From positions 1 to 64,000 of the forward strand of contig CACZMA010000002.1 in the NCBI GenBank assembly GCA_902782125.1: DNA of 64,000 nucleotides, given 5' to 3'. Under the pieces are notes generated by a model. That model did not search any database. It saw only the letters and a list, made by a program, of their open reading frames with translations, and had not been told where the DNA came from. The position numbers and the translations under genes were made by a program. This DNA is from Oscillospiraceae bacterium (GTDB taxonomy: Bacteria > Bacillota > Clostridia > Saccharofermentanales > Saccharofermentanaceae). Below, in pieces: positions 1 through 7,749 of this stretch. The number at the start of each line of letters is the position of its first letter. Positions within the stretch are counted from its first letter, which is position 1.

Positions 1-109
1 TCCTTTGCTGTTTTTGTGGTTATTAACATTTTAAGGAAGAATAATCAGAATGACACTTTTTCTGATTTTTTGAATTTACACAATTATATGGACATAACCT
101 TTGTTCATG

Positions 110-146
110 TTTTGGTTTTGAAAAAATGGATTTTCCAAAACCAAAA
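110..146. repeat. Perfect 11-bp stem inverted repeat upstream of first gene
   Basis: The arms at 110-120 and 136-146 (TTTTGGTTTTG and its exact complement) can form an 11-bp hairpin with a 15-base loop. No T-run follows on either strand, so it is not a typical terminator. It lies about 70 bases before the first gene and could be a binding site or a transcript structure. Its role is unknown. Confidence 0.5.
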
Positions 147-214
147 TGCAACAGAATAACAACTGTCGTTATTTGAGGTAAGATTAATAGGAATACAGAA
201 CCCGGGAGGAAGAT

Positions 215-580
215 ATGTCAGTTGATAATGAAGCATTGAACACTGTGATCAGGAAGCTCAACTACTCCTATCAGGTATGGCTTATCGTCGGCATATGTCA
301 GATCGTCTTCGGGTTCTGGTATGTAACGCCGATCTTCTTTGGTGCGTGGAATATCTATTGTGCGGTGAACAGGAAGAAGCTGGCTGCGGCATTCAGGCAG
401 AACCCCGCAGGTCTCACAGATACGGCCAAGAGCTGGAAAGACAACATAGTCGTGTTCATTATCCTCAATGCGGTCTTCGGTGCACTGATAGGTGTCCTTG
501 GCTGCGCCTATGATTATTCGATAGCTTCGTATGTCACGCAGCATGAGGAAGAGTTAAGAGCCGCAGAAGTTCAGGGTTAG
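215..580 (+). CDS. Small membrane protein, paralogue of the gene at 10199
   Basis: This 121-residue protein is not a family I can name. Hydrophobic stretches at about residues 20-50 and 75-103 suggest two or three membrane segments, separated by a basic, polar loop (NRKKLAAAFRQ). The start follows a good ribosome site (GGGAGGAAGAT before ATG). A second copy lies at 10199-10564 on the same strand, and the central part is almost identical even at DNA level, which points to recent duplication or selection. No functional motif is visible. The two copies bracket the accessory region in between. Confidence 0.75.
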   Translation: MSVDNEALNTVIRKLNYSYQVWLIVGICQIVFGFWYVTPIFFGAWNIYCAVNRKKLAAAFRQNPAGLTDTAKSWKDNIVVFIILNAVFGALIGVLGCAYDYSIASYVTQHEEELRAAEVQG

Positions 581-766
581 AGTATCCATGCTGTTCCTAA
601 GCATATAACGGTTCAGTTCAGCAACGGGCGGCATCATAACCCCCTCCACAAGTAACACTTGTTACGCACCGGGCCGCACTGACCGCCAGCCACAAATACA
701 ACAGAACCAGCCTGCAACACAGCAAATCCAACAAGCAACGCTTGTAATTGTGTTATAATCCTTCGT
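581..766. promoter_or_regulatory. Intergenic region with 14-bp palindrome and -10 box for the LCP gene
   Basis: A perfect palindrome with arms GTAACA and TGTTAC lies at 652-665. A TATAAT box lies at 754-759, only 7 bases before the ATG at 767. No clear -35 box and no Shine-Dalgarno site are visible, so the transcript may begin at or next to the start codon. Confidence 0.45.
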
Positions 767-1816
767 ATGAAAAAGCAAACAAGTCTGTCTAAAATCTTAC
801 TCATCGTTGCCGGGATCGCTGTTCTGGCGGGCGGCGGTGTGGGTATCGCGGCATATATCGAGAGCAGATCTGAGGCTGCACCCGAAGATGCCGGTCAGGC
901 ACTGAGCATCGCGGATATGGAAGCGGCAGAGCAGGAGAAAGCTTCAGTCATGGAGAGCGCTAAGGCCGAGAACACGATAACCTATAACGGAGAGTCTTAT
1001 GTGTATAATGACGACCTCGAGGTACTGCTCATCATAGGTGTCGACGATTATGAAGTAACAGATTACGAAGAGACAGGAAGAAGCCACTCTCAGGCAGACT
1101 TACTGCTGTTAGCGATTTTCGACGACAAGACAAAGACATATACGCTGCTTCAGATCAACCGCGATACTATGACGGACACGATGGTATACGATTATTTTGG
1201 GAAGTACGAAGGCCTTATGACACAGCAGATAGCACTGGCACATACATACCGGTCCGGTCTCGAGGATTCGTGCGAGGATACCGTTTTTGCCGTATCGAAT
1301 CTGCTCTACGGGGTCGACATCTCGAAATACTTTTGCCTGACGATGACGTCCATCCCCATCATCAACGACTCTGTCGGAGGCGTTACGGTCACGATAGAAG
1401 ATGATTTCTCCGAGATCGACGATACTCTTGTTATGGGTGAGACGATAACTCTGCAGGGCTCACAGGCCGAGAGCTATGTGCGCGGCAGGATGAGCGTTGT
1501 GAATGACCCTACTAACATAAACAGAATGTCAAGGCAAAGAGAATACCTTACGGCGATCCTGCCGATGCTGGGAGCTGAGATCGCCGCTGACGACAGTTTT
1601 GCACTGGATCTGTTCGATCAGCTCTCACCTTATATGGTCACCGACTGCACAGTAGACGAGCTTAGCGAGTATATTGAGAAATTCTCAGGGTATACGCTCG
1701 ACAAGATCGTGACGCCCGAGGGCGAGTCAGTTAAGGGCGAGGAGTTCATGGAATTCTACATTGACGAGACTGACCTGAGAGCGATCGTGATCGATCTGTT
1801 CTACGAGAAGGCCTGA
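767..1816 (+). CDS. LytR-CpsA-Psr (LCP) family cell envelope protein
   Basis: LCP proteins are membrane-anchored enzymes that transfer undecaprenyl-linked glycopolymers (teichoic acid, capsule) to peptidoglycan. This 349-residue protein has one N-terminal membrane helix (about 10-30), then an acidic linker. The LCP domain begins near residue 85 with LLIIGVDDYE and contains the SQADLLLLAIFDDKT...LLQINRDT core, including the Arg-Asp pair, and a later GxxAxxYVRGR-like stretch (SQAESYVRGRMS). It sits near a polysaccharide co-polymerase and a CpsD remnant, which fits cell-surface polysaccharide work. No ribosome site precedes the start; see the -10 box at 754. Confidence 0.85.
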   Translation: MKKQTSLSKILLIVAGIAVLAGGGVGIAAYIESRSEAAPEDAGQALSIADMEAAEQEKASVMESAKAENTITYNGESYVYNDDLEVLLIIGVDDYEVTDYEETGRSHSQADLLLLAIFDDKTKTYTLLQINRDTMTDTMVYDYFGKYEGLMTQQIALAHTYRSGLEDSCEDTVFAVSNLLYGVDISKYFCLTMTSIPIINDSVGGVTVTIEDDFSEIDDTLVMGETITLQGSQAESYVRGRMSVVNDPTNINRMSRQREYLTAILPMLGAEIAADDSFALDLFDQLSPYMVTDCTVDELSEYIEKFSGYTLDKIVTPEGESVKGEEFMEFYIDETDLRAIVIDLFYEKA

Positions 1817-1838
1817 ATCCATTACCGACAGAAAAATC

Positions 1839-1862
1839 AGGGGCACCCCGAAGGATGCCCCT
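1839..1862. terminator. Hairpin between convergent genes
   Basis: The arms AGGGGCA and TGCCCCT form a 7-bp GC-rich stem. Read on the minus strand it is followed by a T-run (GATTTTTC), so it best fits the minus-strand remnants at 1895-2513, but it may also stop transcription from the LCP gene. Confidence 0.6.
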
Positions 1863-1894
1863 GACCGCCGGATAATAACTTTTTGGCCAAAAAA

Positions 1895-2311
1895 TCACAT
1901 CTGAACTTCTTTTGCGACCGACTGCTTCTTGGCTGAGCTGAAGAAGAAAACTGCTCCAGATGCAAGAGCGATAGCCGCTACGATGTAAATAAGGCTGTTA
2001 TATCCGGTCTGTGCTGAACTCTTGGTGCTGTCAGTGCCAGCTGCTGCAGTTGAGTTAGATGTTGTAGTTGAGTTAGATGCCGTCTCGCCTCTGAATGCAA
2101 AAGCAACAGGGCTGAGGTGAGGGAAAGTAACTACTACCTTACCATCCTTAAGCTCAAAAGTAGCTGAGTCCCAAGCTGACGTCTCATTGTTCCAAACATA
2201 GACGTTTGTAACATTGCTGGCGTTATCAAGGGTGAATGCGACAGGCGCAGAGGGCTGTACAACAGCGCCGGTATCGTCAGTCAGATACACGTTAACTGCT
2301 TCAGTTACCTT
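1895..2311 (-). pseudogene. 3' remnant of a cell-surface protein with C-terminal anchor
   Basis: The open frame encodes the last 130-140 residues of a secreted protein: a beta-rich domain, a Ser/Thr/Ala linker, the tripeptide QTG, a hydrophobic helix of about 22 residues, and a basic tail (SSAKKQ). This resembles a membrane or sortase-type anchor, although the motif before the helix is not a standard LPxTG. The reading frame enters directly from the CpsD remnant with no start of its own except an internal ATG at 2290, so the 5' part of the gene is missing. The junction lies at about 2301-2312. Confidence 0.6.
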
Positions 2312-2513
2312 CGCCGGGAACGGATGAGGTAACGCCTATTACCTTGCCGTCAGTGCTGTTATGATCGGAGAACGAGAACATGATGTTGGTCCTCAGGAGC
2401 TTATATGCTTCCGCTCCTGCAAAACTCAGACGCGGTCCGATCATGAACCTGCGTTCATTCCTGAGGTTCTCTTCAGTTCTCTGGGACTTCTTCTTATTAG
2501 CCATGGCTGTCAC
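2301..2513 (-). pseudogene. 5' remnant of a CpsD/CapB-type tyrosine kinase
   Basis: The 70 residues match the start of a bacterial tyrosine kinase that partners a CpsC/Wzz protein: AYKLLRTNIMFS is the usual N-terminal helix and VTSSVPGEG is the start of the Walker A loop. The frame then stops (GEGN-stop) exactly where GKS should follow, so there is no ATP site, Walker B or tyrosine tail. The gene overlaps the 3' end of the CpsC gene at 2497, the normal arrangement for a cpsCD pair. It is broken by fusion to the surface-protein tail. Confidence 0.7.
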
Positions 2514-3381
2514 CGCCCGATCCGTGCATATTGTCTACATTAAAGGGACTTCTCTGTTCTGCAGGTACGGACACCTGTCTCGCCGCCGGGGCAGAGGCTG
2601 ATCTGTCCGGTCTTCTGGCAGAACCGCCGTAATAACCGTAACCGTTGTTCCTTGAATTAATGAGGTCCGGAACGACCGCAAGCAGCGGGATATCAGGGTA
2701 TGTCTCGGTGATATAGTCCTCAGAATGGATAATGTCATCCAGGAGATAACCGATGACTATGATCGCCGAAGCGATCACCAGTCCTATGAGGGCGCCTATC
2801 GCCGTGTTCTTCGTATAACTGGGAGAGGATCTCTTCGCTGCCACTACGGCATGATCGACGATCCTTACGTCACTTCCGTTGACTATAGCAGTGATCTTCT
2901 CAGGGAGGATCTCGGCATAGAGATTGGCGAGCATCTCCGCTTCCACAGGGTCAGTAGAAGTGACTGTGATGCTGAAGACCTCTGTGTTATCGACAGCTTC
3001 GGCTTCGACCATCTCGGTCATCTCCTCATAGGTGTAGCTGACACCGGAGAGACGGATAACGTCGTTGATCACCGAACGGGATTCGAGGATAACAGAGTAG
3101 GTGGCAACAAGGGACTTAGCTGCCGTCAGGTCGCCGCTCGATATTGAGACACTGGTATTACCGAGTGAGATGTCAGAATTGTTGACATACATCAAAGCTC
3201 TTGATTCATACTTCGGAGTCACCAGGAAAAAGGTATAGCCAAAAGCGACGACGGCACCGATCACCGTAAGGATCACCAACAGCCATATTCGCTTCAGGAA
3301 GACACCGAACAATTCGACAAGATCGATGGTGTCTTCTCCTGTCTTAGCGGTATTACCGTTCATTAAGTTGTTCCCCTCCAT
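2497..3381 (-). CDS. CpsC/Wzz-type polysaccharide chain-length regulator
   Basis: This 294-residue protein has the Wzz layout: a first membrane helix at about 32-55 (after DLVELFGVFLKRIWL), a long extracytoplasmic coiled region, and a second helix at about 195-217 preceded by a Pro-rich stretch (SSPSYTKN). The cytoplasmic tail carries the basic, Tyr/Gly-rich segment typical of Gram-positive CpsC. Such proteins set polymer length and activate the CpsD kinase; here the partner kinase is truncated (2301-2513). It starts at ATG 3381 with a GGAGGGG ribosome site just upstream. Transcription is to the left, divergent from the gene at 3575. Confidence 0.85.
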   Translation of the reverse strand: MEGNNLMNGNTAKTGEDTIDLVELFGVFLKRIWLLVILTVIGAVVAFGYTFFLVTPKYESRALMYVNNSDISLGNTSVSISSGDLTAAKSLVATYSVILESRSVINDVIRLSGVSYTYEEMTEMVEAEAVDNTEVFSITVTSTDPVEAEMLANLYAEILPEKITAIVNGSDVRIVDHAVVAAKRSSPSYTKNTAIGALIGLVIASAIIVIGYLLDDIIHSEDYITETYPDIPLLAVVPDLINSRNNGYGYYGGSARRPDRSASAPAARQVSVPAEQRSPFNVDNMHGSGGDSHG

Positions 3382-3533
3382 ATCTCAAAGCTAATTCTTG
3401 ACTACTTAATAACTAAAAAATCTTTATATAATATTTTCTTATAGAGACACTCAGGAGACAAAGGAAGAAACCGTTGATAATGTGCGCAAAAGCAAGGCTG
3501 TTTTTTGTGTATTTTAACAAATAATACTTGTTA

Positions 3534-3539
3534 TATAAT
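3534..3539 (+). promoter_or_regulatory. -10 box (TATAAT) for the gene at 3575
   Basis: A consensus TATAAT lies 36 bases before the chosen ATG in an AT-rich 180-bp divergent intergenic region. A -35 box is not clear. Confidence 0.4.
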
Positions 3540-3574
3540 CAAATTACAAGAGTTACTGGTTTTTGGAGAGGATA

Positions 3575-4114
3575 ATGGACGGCAGAAAGATAGCATTGAT
3601 CGTCGTGCCTTTTATACTGATCTTGATATCAGTATTTATTTTGGCATCATACTTTGACCATAAGACAACTGCAGACGTTATTGATACTACGACTTCCGTG
3701 TATCTTGAGACGGAAACGGCTGTCTCAGAAGAGAGCGAGACTACTGAGCCTGAAATAACGAATACACTGACGTCGACTCCTTCGCCAACTCCTGTTCAAA
3801 CAAATACACCTACGCCTACGATATCGCCGACCCCTTCGCTCACACCTAAGCCTGCCGCTCCTGCTAATCCGGCGCCGGCGGCAAATCAGCCTGCACCGGC
3901 AGCACCGGCGGAGCCTGAAGTTCCCGCGCAGCAACCGGCAGAACCGGAAGCTCCGGCTGAGAATAACGATGAACCAACTGAAGAACAGCAGGCCACTAAT
4001 GATAATCCTGAAGGCGGCGGTGAAGGCAATGCTGAGCCGGATACGGCAACAGTTCCGGCGATCACACAGGATGATGCCGCCACAAACTCTGAAAACGAGC
4101 CCGGGAACGAGTAA
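3575..4114 (+). CDS. Membrane-anchored Pro/Thr/Ala-rich protein of unknown function
   Basis: This 179-residue protein has a single N-terminal membrane helix (about 5-25). The rest is low complexity: a Thr/Glu/Ser-rich part, repeated TP units (TPSPTPVQTNTPTPT), PAAPA-type repeats, then an acidic tail. It has no catalytic motif and looks like an extracellular spacer or wall-spanning protein. The start is ATG 3575, with GGAG six bases upstream; a TTG at 3563 in frame lies too close to be preferred. Confidence 0.6.
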   Translation: MDGRKIALIVVPFILILISVFILASYFDHKTTADVIDTTTSVYLETETAVSEESETTEPEITNTLTSTPSPTPVQTNTPTPTISPTPSLTPKPAAPANPAPAANQPAPAAPAEPEVPAQQPAEPEAPAENNDEPTEEQQATNDNPEGGGEGNAEPDTATVPAITQDDAATNSENEPGNE

Positions 4115-4281
4115 GCGTACACATCCGTCAAAAATTTAGCAGGGAAAAGTAGAAATAACCTATCAGAAAGTTAATACCAAAGTATTATTCAAATATTAGA
4201 TAGGCAAATCGTCGTTTAAGCTACCCAAAAGTTGATCAATCCAAACTAGGAATAAAGATTCTGATAATACCTGTGGGGTGC

Positions 4282-4287
4282 TATAAT
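4282..4287 (+). promoter_or_regulatory. -10 box for the DUF3791/DUF3990 operon
   Basis: A TATAAT lies 47 bases before the first gene of the three-gene set; a strong ribosome site (GAGGGGTGAT) precedes that ATG. A -35 element is not clear. Confidence 0.4.
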
Positions 4288-4333
4288 CATAGATAACAAA
4301 ATCGCAAACATAGCCGTCGAGGGGTGATGATAA

Positions 4334-4546
4334 ATGATTGACGAGGTCCTATATATGGAGATCAGAGTATTCAGTCAATATTGTGAAAAGATGCATATGG
4401 AACCCAGAGATGCTAATCGCTTGTTCAATTTATATCATATCTGGGAGTACATCGAGTCTTGTTACGATAATCTTCATCTAAGTGGCGATGATTGTGTAAT
4501 TGAAGACATACAGGCGATAATCGATCAACAGGGAGAAGCCGTATGA
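4334..4546 (+). CDS. DUF3791-like small protein, likely partner of the DUF3990 gene
   Basis: This 70-residue acidic protein has the DUF3791 pattern as I know it: a helix ending in a Leu-Phe pair, then WEYIESCYDNLHLSGDDCVIEDIQAII, which resembles the conserved ...YLxExYDxLHTxGxxYIVxDI core. DUF3791 genes usually sit just before a DUF3990 gene. The stop overlaps the next start by 4 bases (ATGA at 4543). In other genomes the pair is suspected to be a toxin-antitoxin set, with this member as the likely antitoxin. That role is inference. Confidence 0.65.
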   Translation: MIDEVLYMEIRVFSQYCEKMHMEPRDANRLFNLYHIWEYIESCYDNLHLSGDDCVIEDIQAIIDQQGEAV

Positions 4547-5118
4547 CGCTATCAGACGGAATGCTTCTGTATCATGGAAGTTATACTATGGTTGAAGAAA
4601 TATCGCTTACTATGTGTTCAAAAGGTAAAGACTTCGGACGAGGGTTTTATCTGACTTCAAGTATTGAACAAGCACAAAGCTTCATTAGGACTTCTCTCAA
4701 AAAGGCAAAGCGATTGGGTAATGCGCCTGATAGTCAAACTTTCGGTTATATAACAGTTTTCAGATATCAAGAATCGGAAGGCGATCAGTCGATTTACAGA
4801 TTTGATGAAGCAAATCGCGAGTGGCTTTGGTTTATTTCTCAAAACAGAAGAGAAAAGTTAGCTGAAGTCTTAACAGGCGTTGTTGATCCCAATATTAACA
4901 AGTCAGATATCATTATTGGAAAGATAGCCAATGATACAACGAATCCAGTAATAACAGCTTATCTTAATGGCCTTTATGGAGATATTCTCTCGGAGGCAGC
5001 TACAGATTTTGCAATAAAACAATTGATGCCGGAACACTTGATAGATCAGTATTGTTTCTTAACCGAGAAAGCAATTAAATGCTTGAAGTTCCAGGAGGCA
5101 GTAAGATATGACATATGA
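4543..5118 (+). CDS. DUF3990 protein, ADP-ribosyltransferase-like candidate toxin
   Basis: This 191-residue protein carries the DUF3990 signature near the N-terminus: LLYHGSY, then CSKGKDFGRGFYLTSS followed by an EQAQSF helix. The first His (HGS) and the GxGFYLT strand resemble the His and Tyr motifs of the ADP-ribosyltransferase fold, so NAD-dependent modification of a cell target is plausible but unproven. It is translationally coupled to the genes before (4-base overlap) and after (11-base overlap). Base composition is AT-rich compared with the genome around 10-45 kb, which suggests transfer. Confidence 0.7.
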   Translation: MTLSDGMLLYHGSYTMVEEISLTMCSKGKDFGRGFYLTSSIEQAQSFIRTSLKKAKRLGNAPDSQTFGYITVFRYQESEGDQSIYRFDEANREWLWFISQNRREKLAEVLTGVVDPNINKSDIIIGKIANDTTNPVITAYLNGLYGDILSEAATDFAIKQLMPEHLIDQYCFLTEKAIKCLKFQEAVRYDI

Positions 5119-5314
5119 AAAAATGAAGGCATGTGCCGATATGACTCTGGCAACAGCAATTGAGGATTTGGCGGAGAATGACAATATATCTATAGAAGAA
5201 GCAAGAAACAGGGTTATAGAATCAAAGACATACCGGTGTTTATATGATTTTGAGACCGGTATGTGGATGGAAGGCGCTGATTACTTTAGAGACACTCTGA
5301 ACAAGTGGGGATGA
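5108..5314 (+). CDS. Small protein, third member of the DUF3990 set
   Basis: This 68-residue acidic protein is encoded from inside the end of the DUF3990 gene, preceded by a strong ribosome site (CAGGAGG about 8 bases before ATG). It begins with a helix rich in Ala and Glu (MKACADMTLATAIEDLAEN) and ends with a short domain (TYRCLYDFETGMWMEG). I do not recognise a family. Its tight coupling makes it a candidate antitoxin or accessory part of the set. Confidence 0.6.
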   Translation: MTYEKMKACADMTLATAIEDLAENDNISIEEARNRVIESKTYRCLYDFETGMWMEGADYFRDTLNKWG

Positions 5315-5325
5315 AGCCTCAATAA

Positions 5326-5652
5326 TTACCCCTTGCTTTCCATCAAGTCTAGCATCCTGGTTATCATTCTCTTATCTGATTTACCCAAGCATCTGTAAGT
5401 CTCCACGAGTGCAAACTCTTCATTGCTTACAAGATTATCAGAGGTCGGATTCGGTTTCTGGTGACCGATCAATAGATCAACGCTGACTTCAAGGGCATCT
5501 GCCAGACGAATGAGATTTTGCAGGTCAGGCTCAACCTTGCCGTTCTCATACTGATGGATCGCCTGTTGCGTTACGCCAATACTGTCTGCCAACTTTTGCT
5601 GGCTCAGACCCTTGGCTATGCGCAAAGTTCTAAGGTTCTCGACCATCACCAC
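5326..5652 (-). CDS. XRE-family transcriptional regulator
   Basis: This 108-residue protein has an N-terminal helix-turn-helix (about 5-60: LRTLRIAKGLSQQKLADSIG, then VTQQAIHQYENGKVEPD) typical of Cro/C1 regulators, and a short C-terminal helical part. It converges on the DUF3990 set and ends 11 bases after it. A large dyad at 5661-5692 covers its own promoter region, so self-repression is likely. It may also control its neighbours. Confidence 0.85.
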   Translation of the reverse strand: MVMVENLRTLRIAKGLSQQKLADSIGVTQQAIHQYENGKVEPDLQNLIRLADALEVSVDLLIGHQKPNPTSDNLVSNEEFALVETYRCLGKSDKRMITRMLDLMESKG

Positions 5653-5660
5653 AGAGTGCT

Positions 5661-5692
5661 CCTTGTTTCATAGTAATACTATTCTAACAAGG
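5661..5692. promoter_or_regulatory. 32-bp dyad, likely operator of the XRE regulator
   Basis: Outer arms CCTTGTT and AACAAGG flank a perfect 13-base palindrome (ATAGTAATACTAT, 5670-5682). The dyad lies 9-40 bases upstream of the regulator's start codon and overlaps its likely -10 region on the minus strand. Direct binding by the XRE protein is inferred from position. Confidence 0.5.
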
Positions 5693-6160
5693 CAGACTTC
5701 TTTTAATAATATACAAACGCTTGTTATCGATAAACTATCAAAAGAAATACTTGTATATGATTGTTTGCACTCCATTAATACAACCATAGACTATTAAGCT
5801 TCCATACAGAGAATGCGATGTCTCTGACATTGAGGATGATTAATATGCCGATTAACAGATAATAATTTGAGATAACATACATAAAAATGAATCCCCTCGT
5901 TTTACATTCCATTATTTCCAATTAAGTGATACAATTATTACTTGTGGTACAAAAAAACAACAAGTTTTGCCTGTGAATTATGTGGGAACTTTCTTACCAA
6001 CAAAGAAGGTCTTTAACAAAGATCGCTTGCAGGAACGATTGTAATTGCAGATTATACCCATCGGTGTTGGAATGCATAGAACAAGGAAATGATAAGAAAT
6101 AAAGAGAGTTCTTATAACGCTGATTTTTCGGGGTGGATGTGTGGCGGACAATTTCGAGGT
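5693..6160. other. AT-rich stretch without a supported gene
   Basis: Short overlapping open frames on the minus strand (5978-6227) run through the end of the insertion remnant and look like chance. I see no RNA gene or clear regulatory site in this stretch. Confidence 0.5.
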
Positions 6161-6575
6161 TGCAAATTCCGCTAAAACAGCATGCCGATTCCGATAGAAC
6201 GGCATGCTGTTCCGCTTCAAACGGCACGGAGTGACGCTGTAGATAAGTTTATTCCGTTTTACGCATGTCTCTGCCGTTGCATTCCAAACGATACGCCTTA
6301 GCGGTCATCCTGCTTAGGCAGGCATCCGCGTAAGTACTGTCCTTGAACAAGTCCCACCAGCTTGCGACGGGAAGCTGAGATACAATCATGGTGGCTTTTC
6401 TTGAATCGCGCGTTTCAATAATCTCGAAGAGATCCCTGCACTTATCTGCAAATTCCGCTTAAACAGCATGCCGGTCTTTCGGAATCGGCATGCTGTTGTA
6501 CTTCTGCTTTACCGAATGAAGCGGAATCGCTTACCGCTTTTCTGGAATCAGCTTACTGTTTTAACGGAATTTGCA
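6161..6575. mobile_element. Decayed IS21-type element
   Basis: The left end (6161, TGCAAATTCCGCTAAAACAG) and the right end (6551-6575) are inverted copies matching over about 20 bases. A second direct copy of the left end with its internal palindrome (AACAGCATGCC...GGCATGCTGTT) lies at 6447-6497. Multiple end repeats and an istB fragment between them fit the IS21 family. The transposase gene istA and most of istB are gone, so the element cannot move by itself. No clear target duplication was seen. Confidence 0.65.
6249..6449 (-). pseudogene. istB: 3' fragment of an IstB-like transposition helper ATPase
   Basis: Read on the minus strand, the frame gives about 66 residues that match the IstB C-terminus: CRDLFEIIETRDSRKATMIV, then SQLPVASWW, YADACLSRM and AYRLECNGRDMRK before a stop at 6249. 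The conserved SQLPV and the final R-L-x-x-x-G-x-S/D-M-R-K pattern are intact. Its upstream end coincides with the internal copy of the element's terminal repeat at 6447, which marks the deletion point. The ATP-binding part is absent. Confidence 0.7.
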
Positions 6576-6776
6576 CAGAAGATCGTAAGAAGACATGCAA
6601 TGATTCAGGTGTACTTAGCATTCATTGGTTATGATCGTTCCGGATGAAGCGGGAAGTGTTGAATCAAAGAAGAAACCGGATCAAACGCAATATTATATTC
6701 AGATTGCAATTGAACAAATGTTCTGTTAGTGGTAATCTATTTATAGGATGGATTACGCGTTGAAGTAGTGTTTGTA

Positions 6777-6935
6777 ATGAACGAGAGAAGTATAAAAGAG
6801 ATCTGTAAGTATGTTGTTGATCATAGCCCAAGGCATTATACGACATGTCAGAAGTTGGTGATTAAACAGGCAATCGATGCTGCGAGGAACTGGGATGAGT
6901 TGTATAGTGTAGCGTTGATGTGTGCGTATATTTAG
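6777..6935 (+). CDS. Possible 52-residue protein upstream of the DUF2971 gene
   Basis: A short frame (MNERSIKEICKYVVDHSPRH...) ends 13 bases after the earliest possible start of the next gene. Its composition looks protein-like (helical, Lys/Glu/Ala, two Cys) and codon use resembles its AT-rich neighbours. There is no good ribosome site and I know no family, so it may be a remnant or a leader peptide. Confidence 0.35.
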   Translation: MNERSIKEICKYVVDHSPRHYTTCQKLVIKQAIDAARNWDELYSVALMCAYI

Positions 6936-6948
6936 ACCATTTGAAGCT

Positions 6949-7743
6949 ATGAATGATATGCATGTCACAGACTATTTGTATCACTATACATCTATTGATA
7001 TTTTGGCTTTGATACTAAAGAATCATACGATTCGTCTAACCCCTTTGGATAGGCTTGATGATCTTCAAGAACGGAATTCCGCAGATGTCAGTAATCTTGG
7101 TCGCTTTGTCTTTGTGAGTTCTTGGACTGAAGATGAGAAAGAAAGTATCCCCATGTGGAATATGTATACCGATCCGGCGTCGGGTGTGCGTATTAGACTA
7201 CGGAAGAATCCTTTTGTTAAACATGAAAACGGTGATCCATCTTCAACTAAAAGCATTGGTACCTTTTTGAATATAATTGAACTCTTGAGTTGCGGATACT
7301 ATTGTGATCAGGCTTGGAGTGGAGACATACTAAAGAAAGTGGATTATACGGATGATCTGTCATTGCTTGAACCCAAAGTGTTAGATGTTAATGATAAGCA
7401 AATCTCAGTTAATATTGGAAGGCTCGGTCAGTATAAGAGCAAGTATTGGGAGTTTCAAAAAGAATGGAGATACATTTTGAGGTTCGTCCCGTTTGACATT
7501 TCCAACGGGCCTGAAATGGCCGCGACGGAGTTTTATAAGACTGTGAATGACATTGCTCGTGGTACTGCTGTATCTCCAATTGATTATTATGATCTGCAAA
7601 TAGCACCAGAGTGTTTTAAAGAAATGGAGATCACATGCAGTCCGAAGATTACTGCCGGCAACAGGATTGTTTTAAACGCTCTTGTTGAGAAGTATAATCC
7701 TGAGATGACTGTACATGATAGTGTGCTTTTGGGTAAACTATAG
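6949..7743 (+). CDS. DUF2971 family protein
   Basis: This protein of about 264 residues has the DUF2971 hallmarks: LYHYTSIDILALILKNHTIRLTPLDRLDDLQE at the N-terminus, then FVFVSSWTEDEKESIPMWNMY, and a later YWEFQKEWRYILRF segment. The HYTS, SSWTE...MWxxY and QKEWR motifs are the recognisable core. DUF2971 proteins are common in defence and accessory islands, but their biochemical activity is not established as far as I know. A GTG at 6922 in frame is possible; I prefer ATG 6949 because the domain begins there. The next gene starts 6 bases after the stop, so the two are probably co-transcribed. AT-rich. Confidence 0.75.
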   Translation: MNDMHVTDYLYHYTSIDILALILKNHTIRLTPLDRLDDLQERNSADVSNLGRFVFVSSWTEDEKESIPMWNMYTDPASGVRIRLRKNPFVKHENGDPSSTKSIGTFLNIIELLSCGYYCDQAWSGDILKKVDYTDDLSLLEPKVLDVNDKQISVNIGRLGQYKSKYWEFQKEWRYILRFVPFDISNGPEMAATEFYKTVNDIARGTAVSPIDYYDLQIAPECFKEMEITCSPKITAGNRIVLNALVEKYNPEMTVHDSVLLGKL

Positions 7744-7749
7744 GGCTCC

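Noticed and set aside
5978..6227. Overlapping minus-strand open frames of 77-80 codons
   Set aside because: They run through the terminal repeat of the IS21 remnant, lack ribosome sites, and have unlikely composition.
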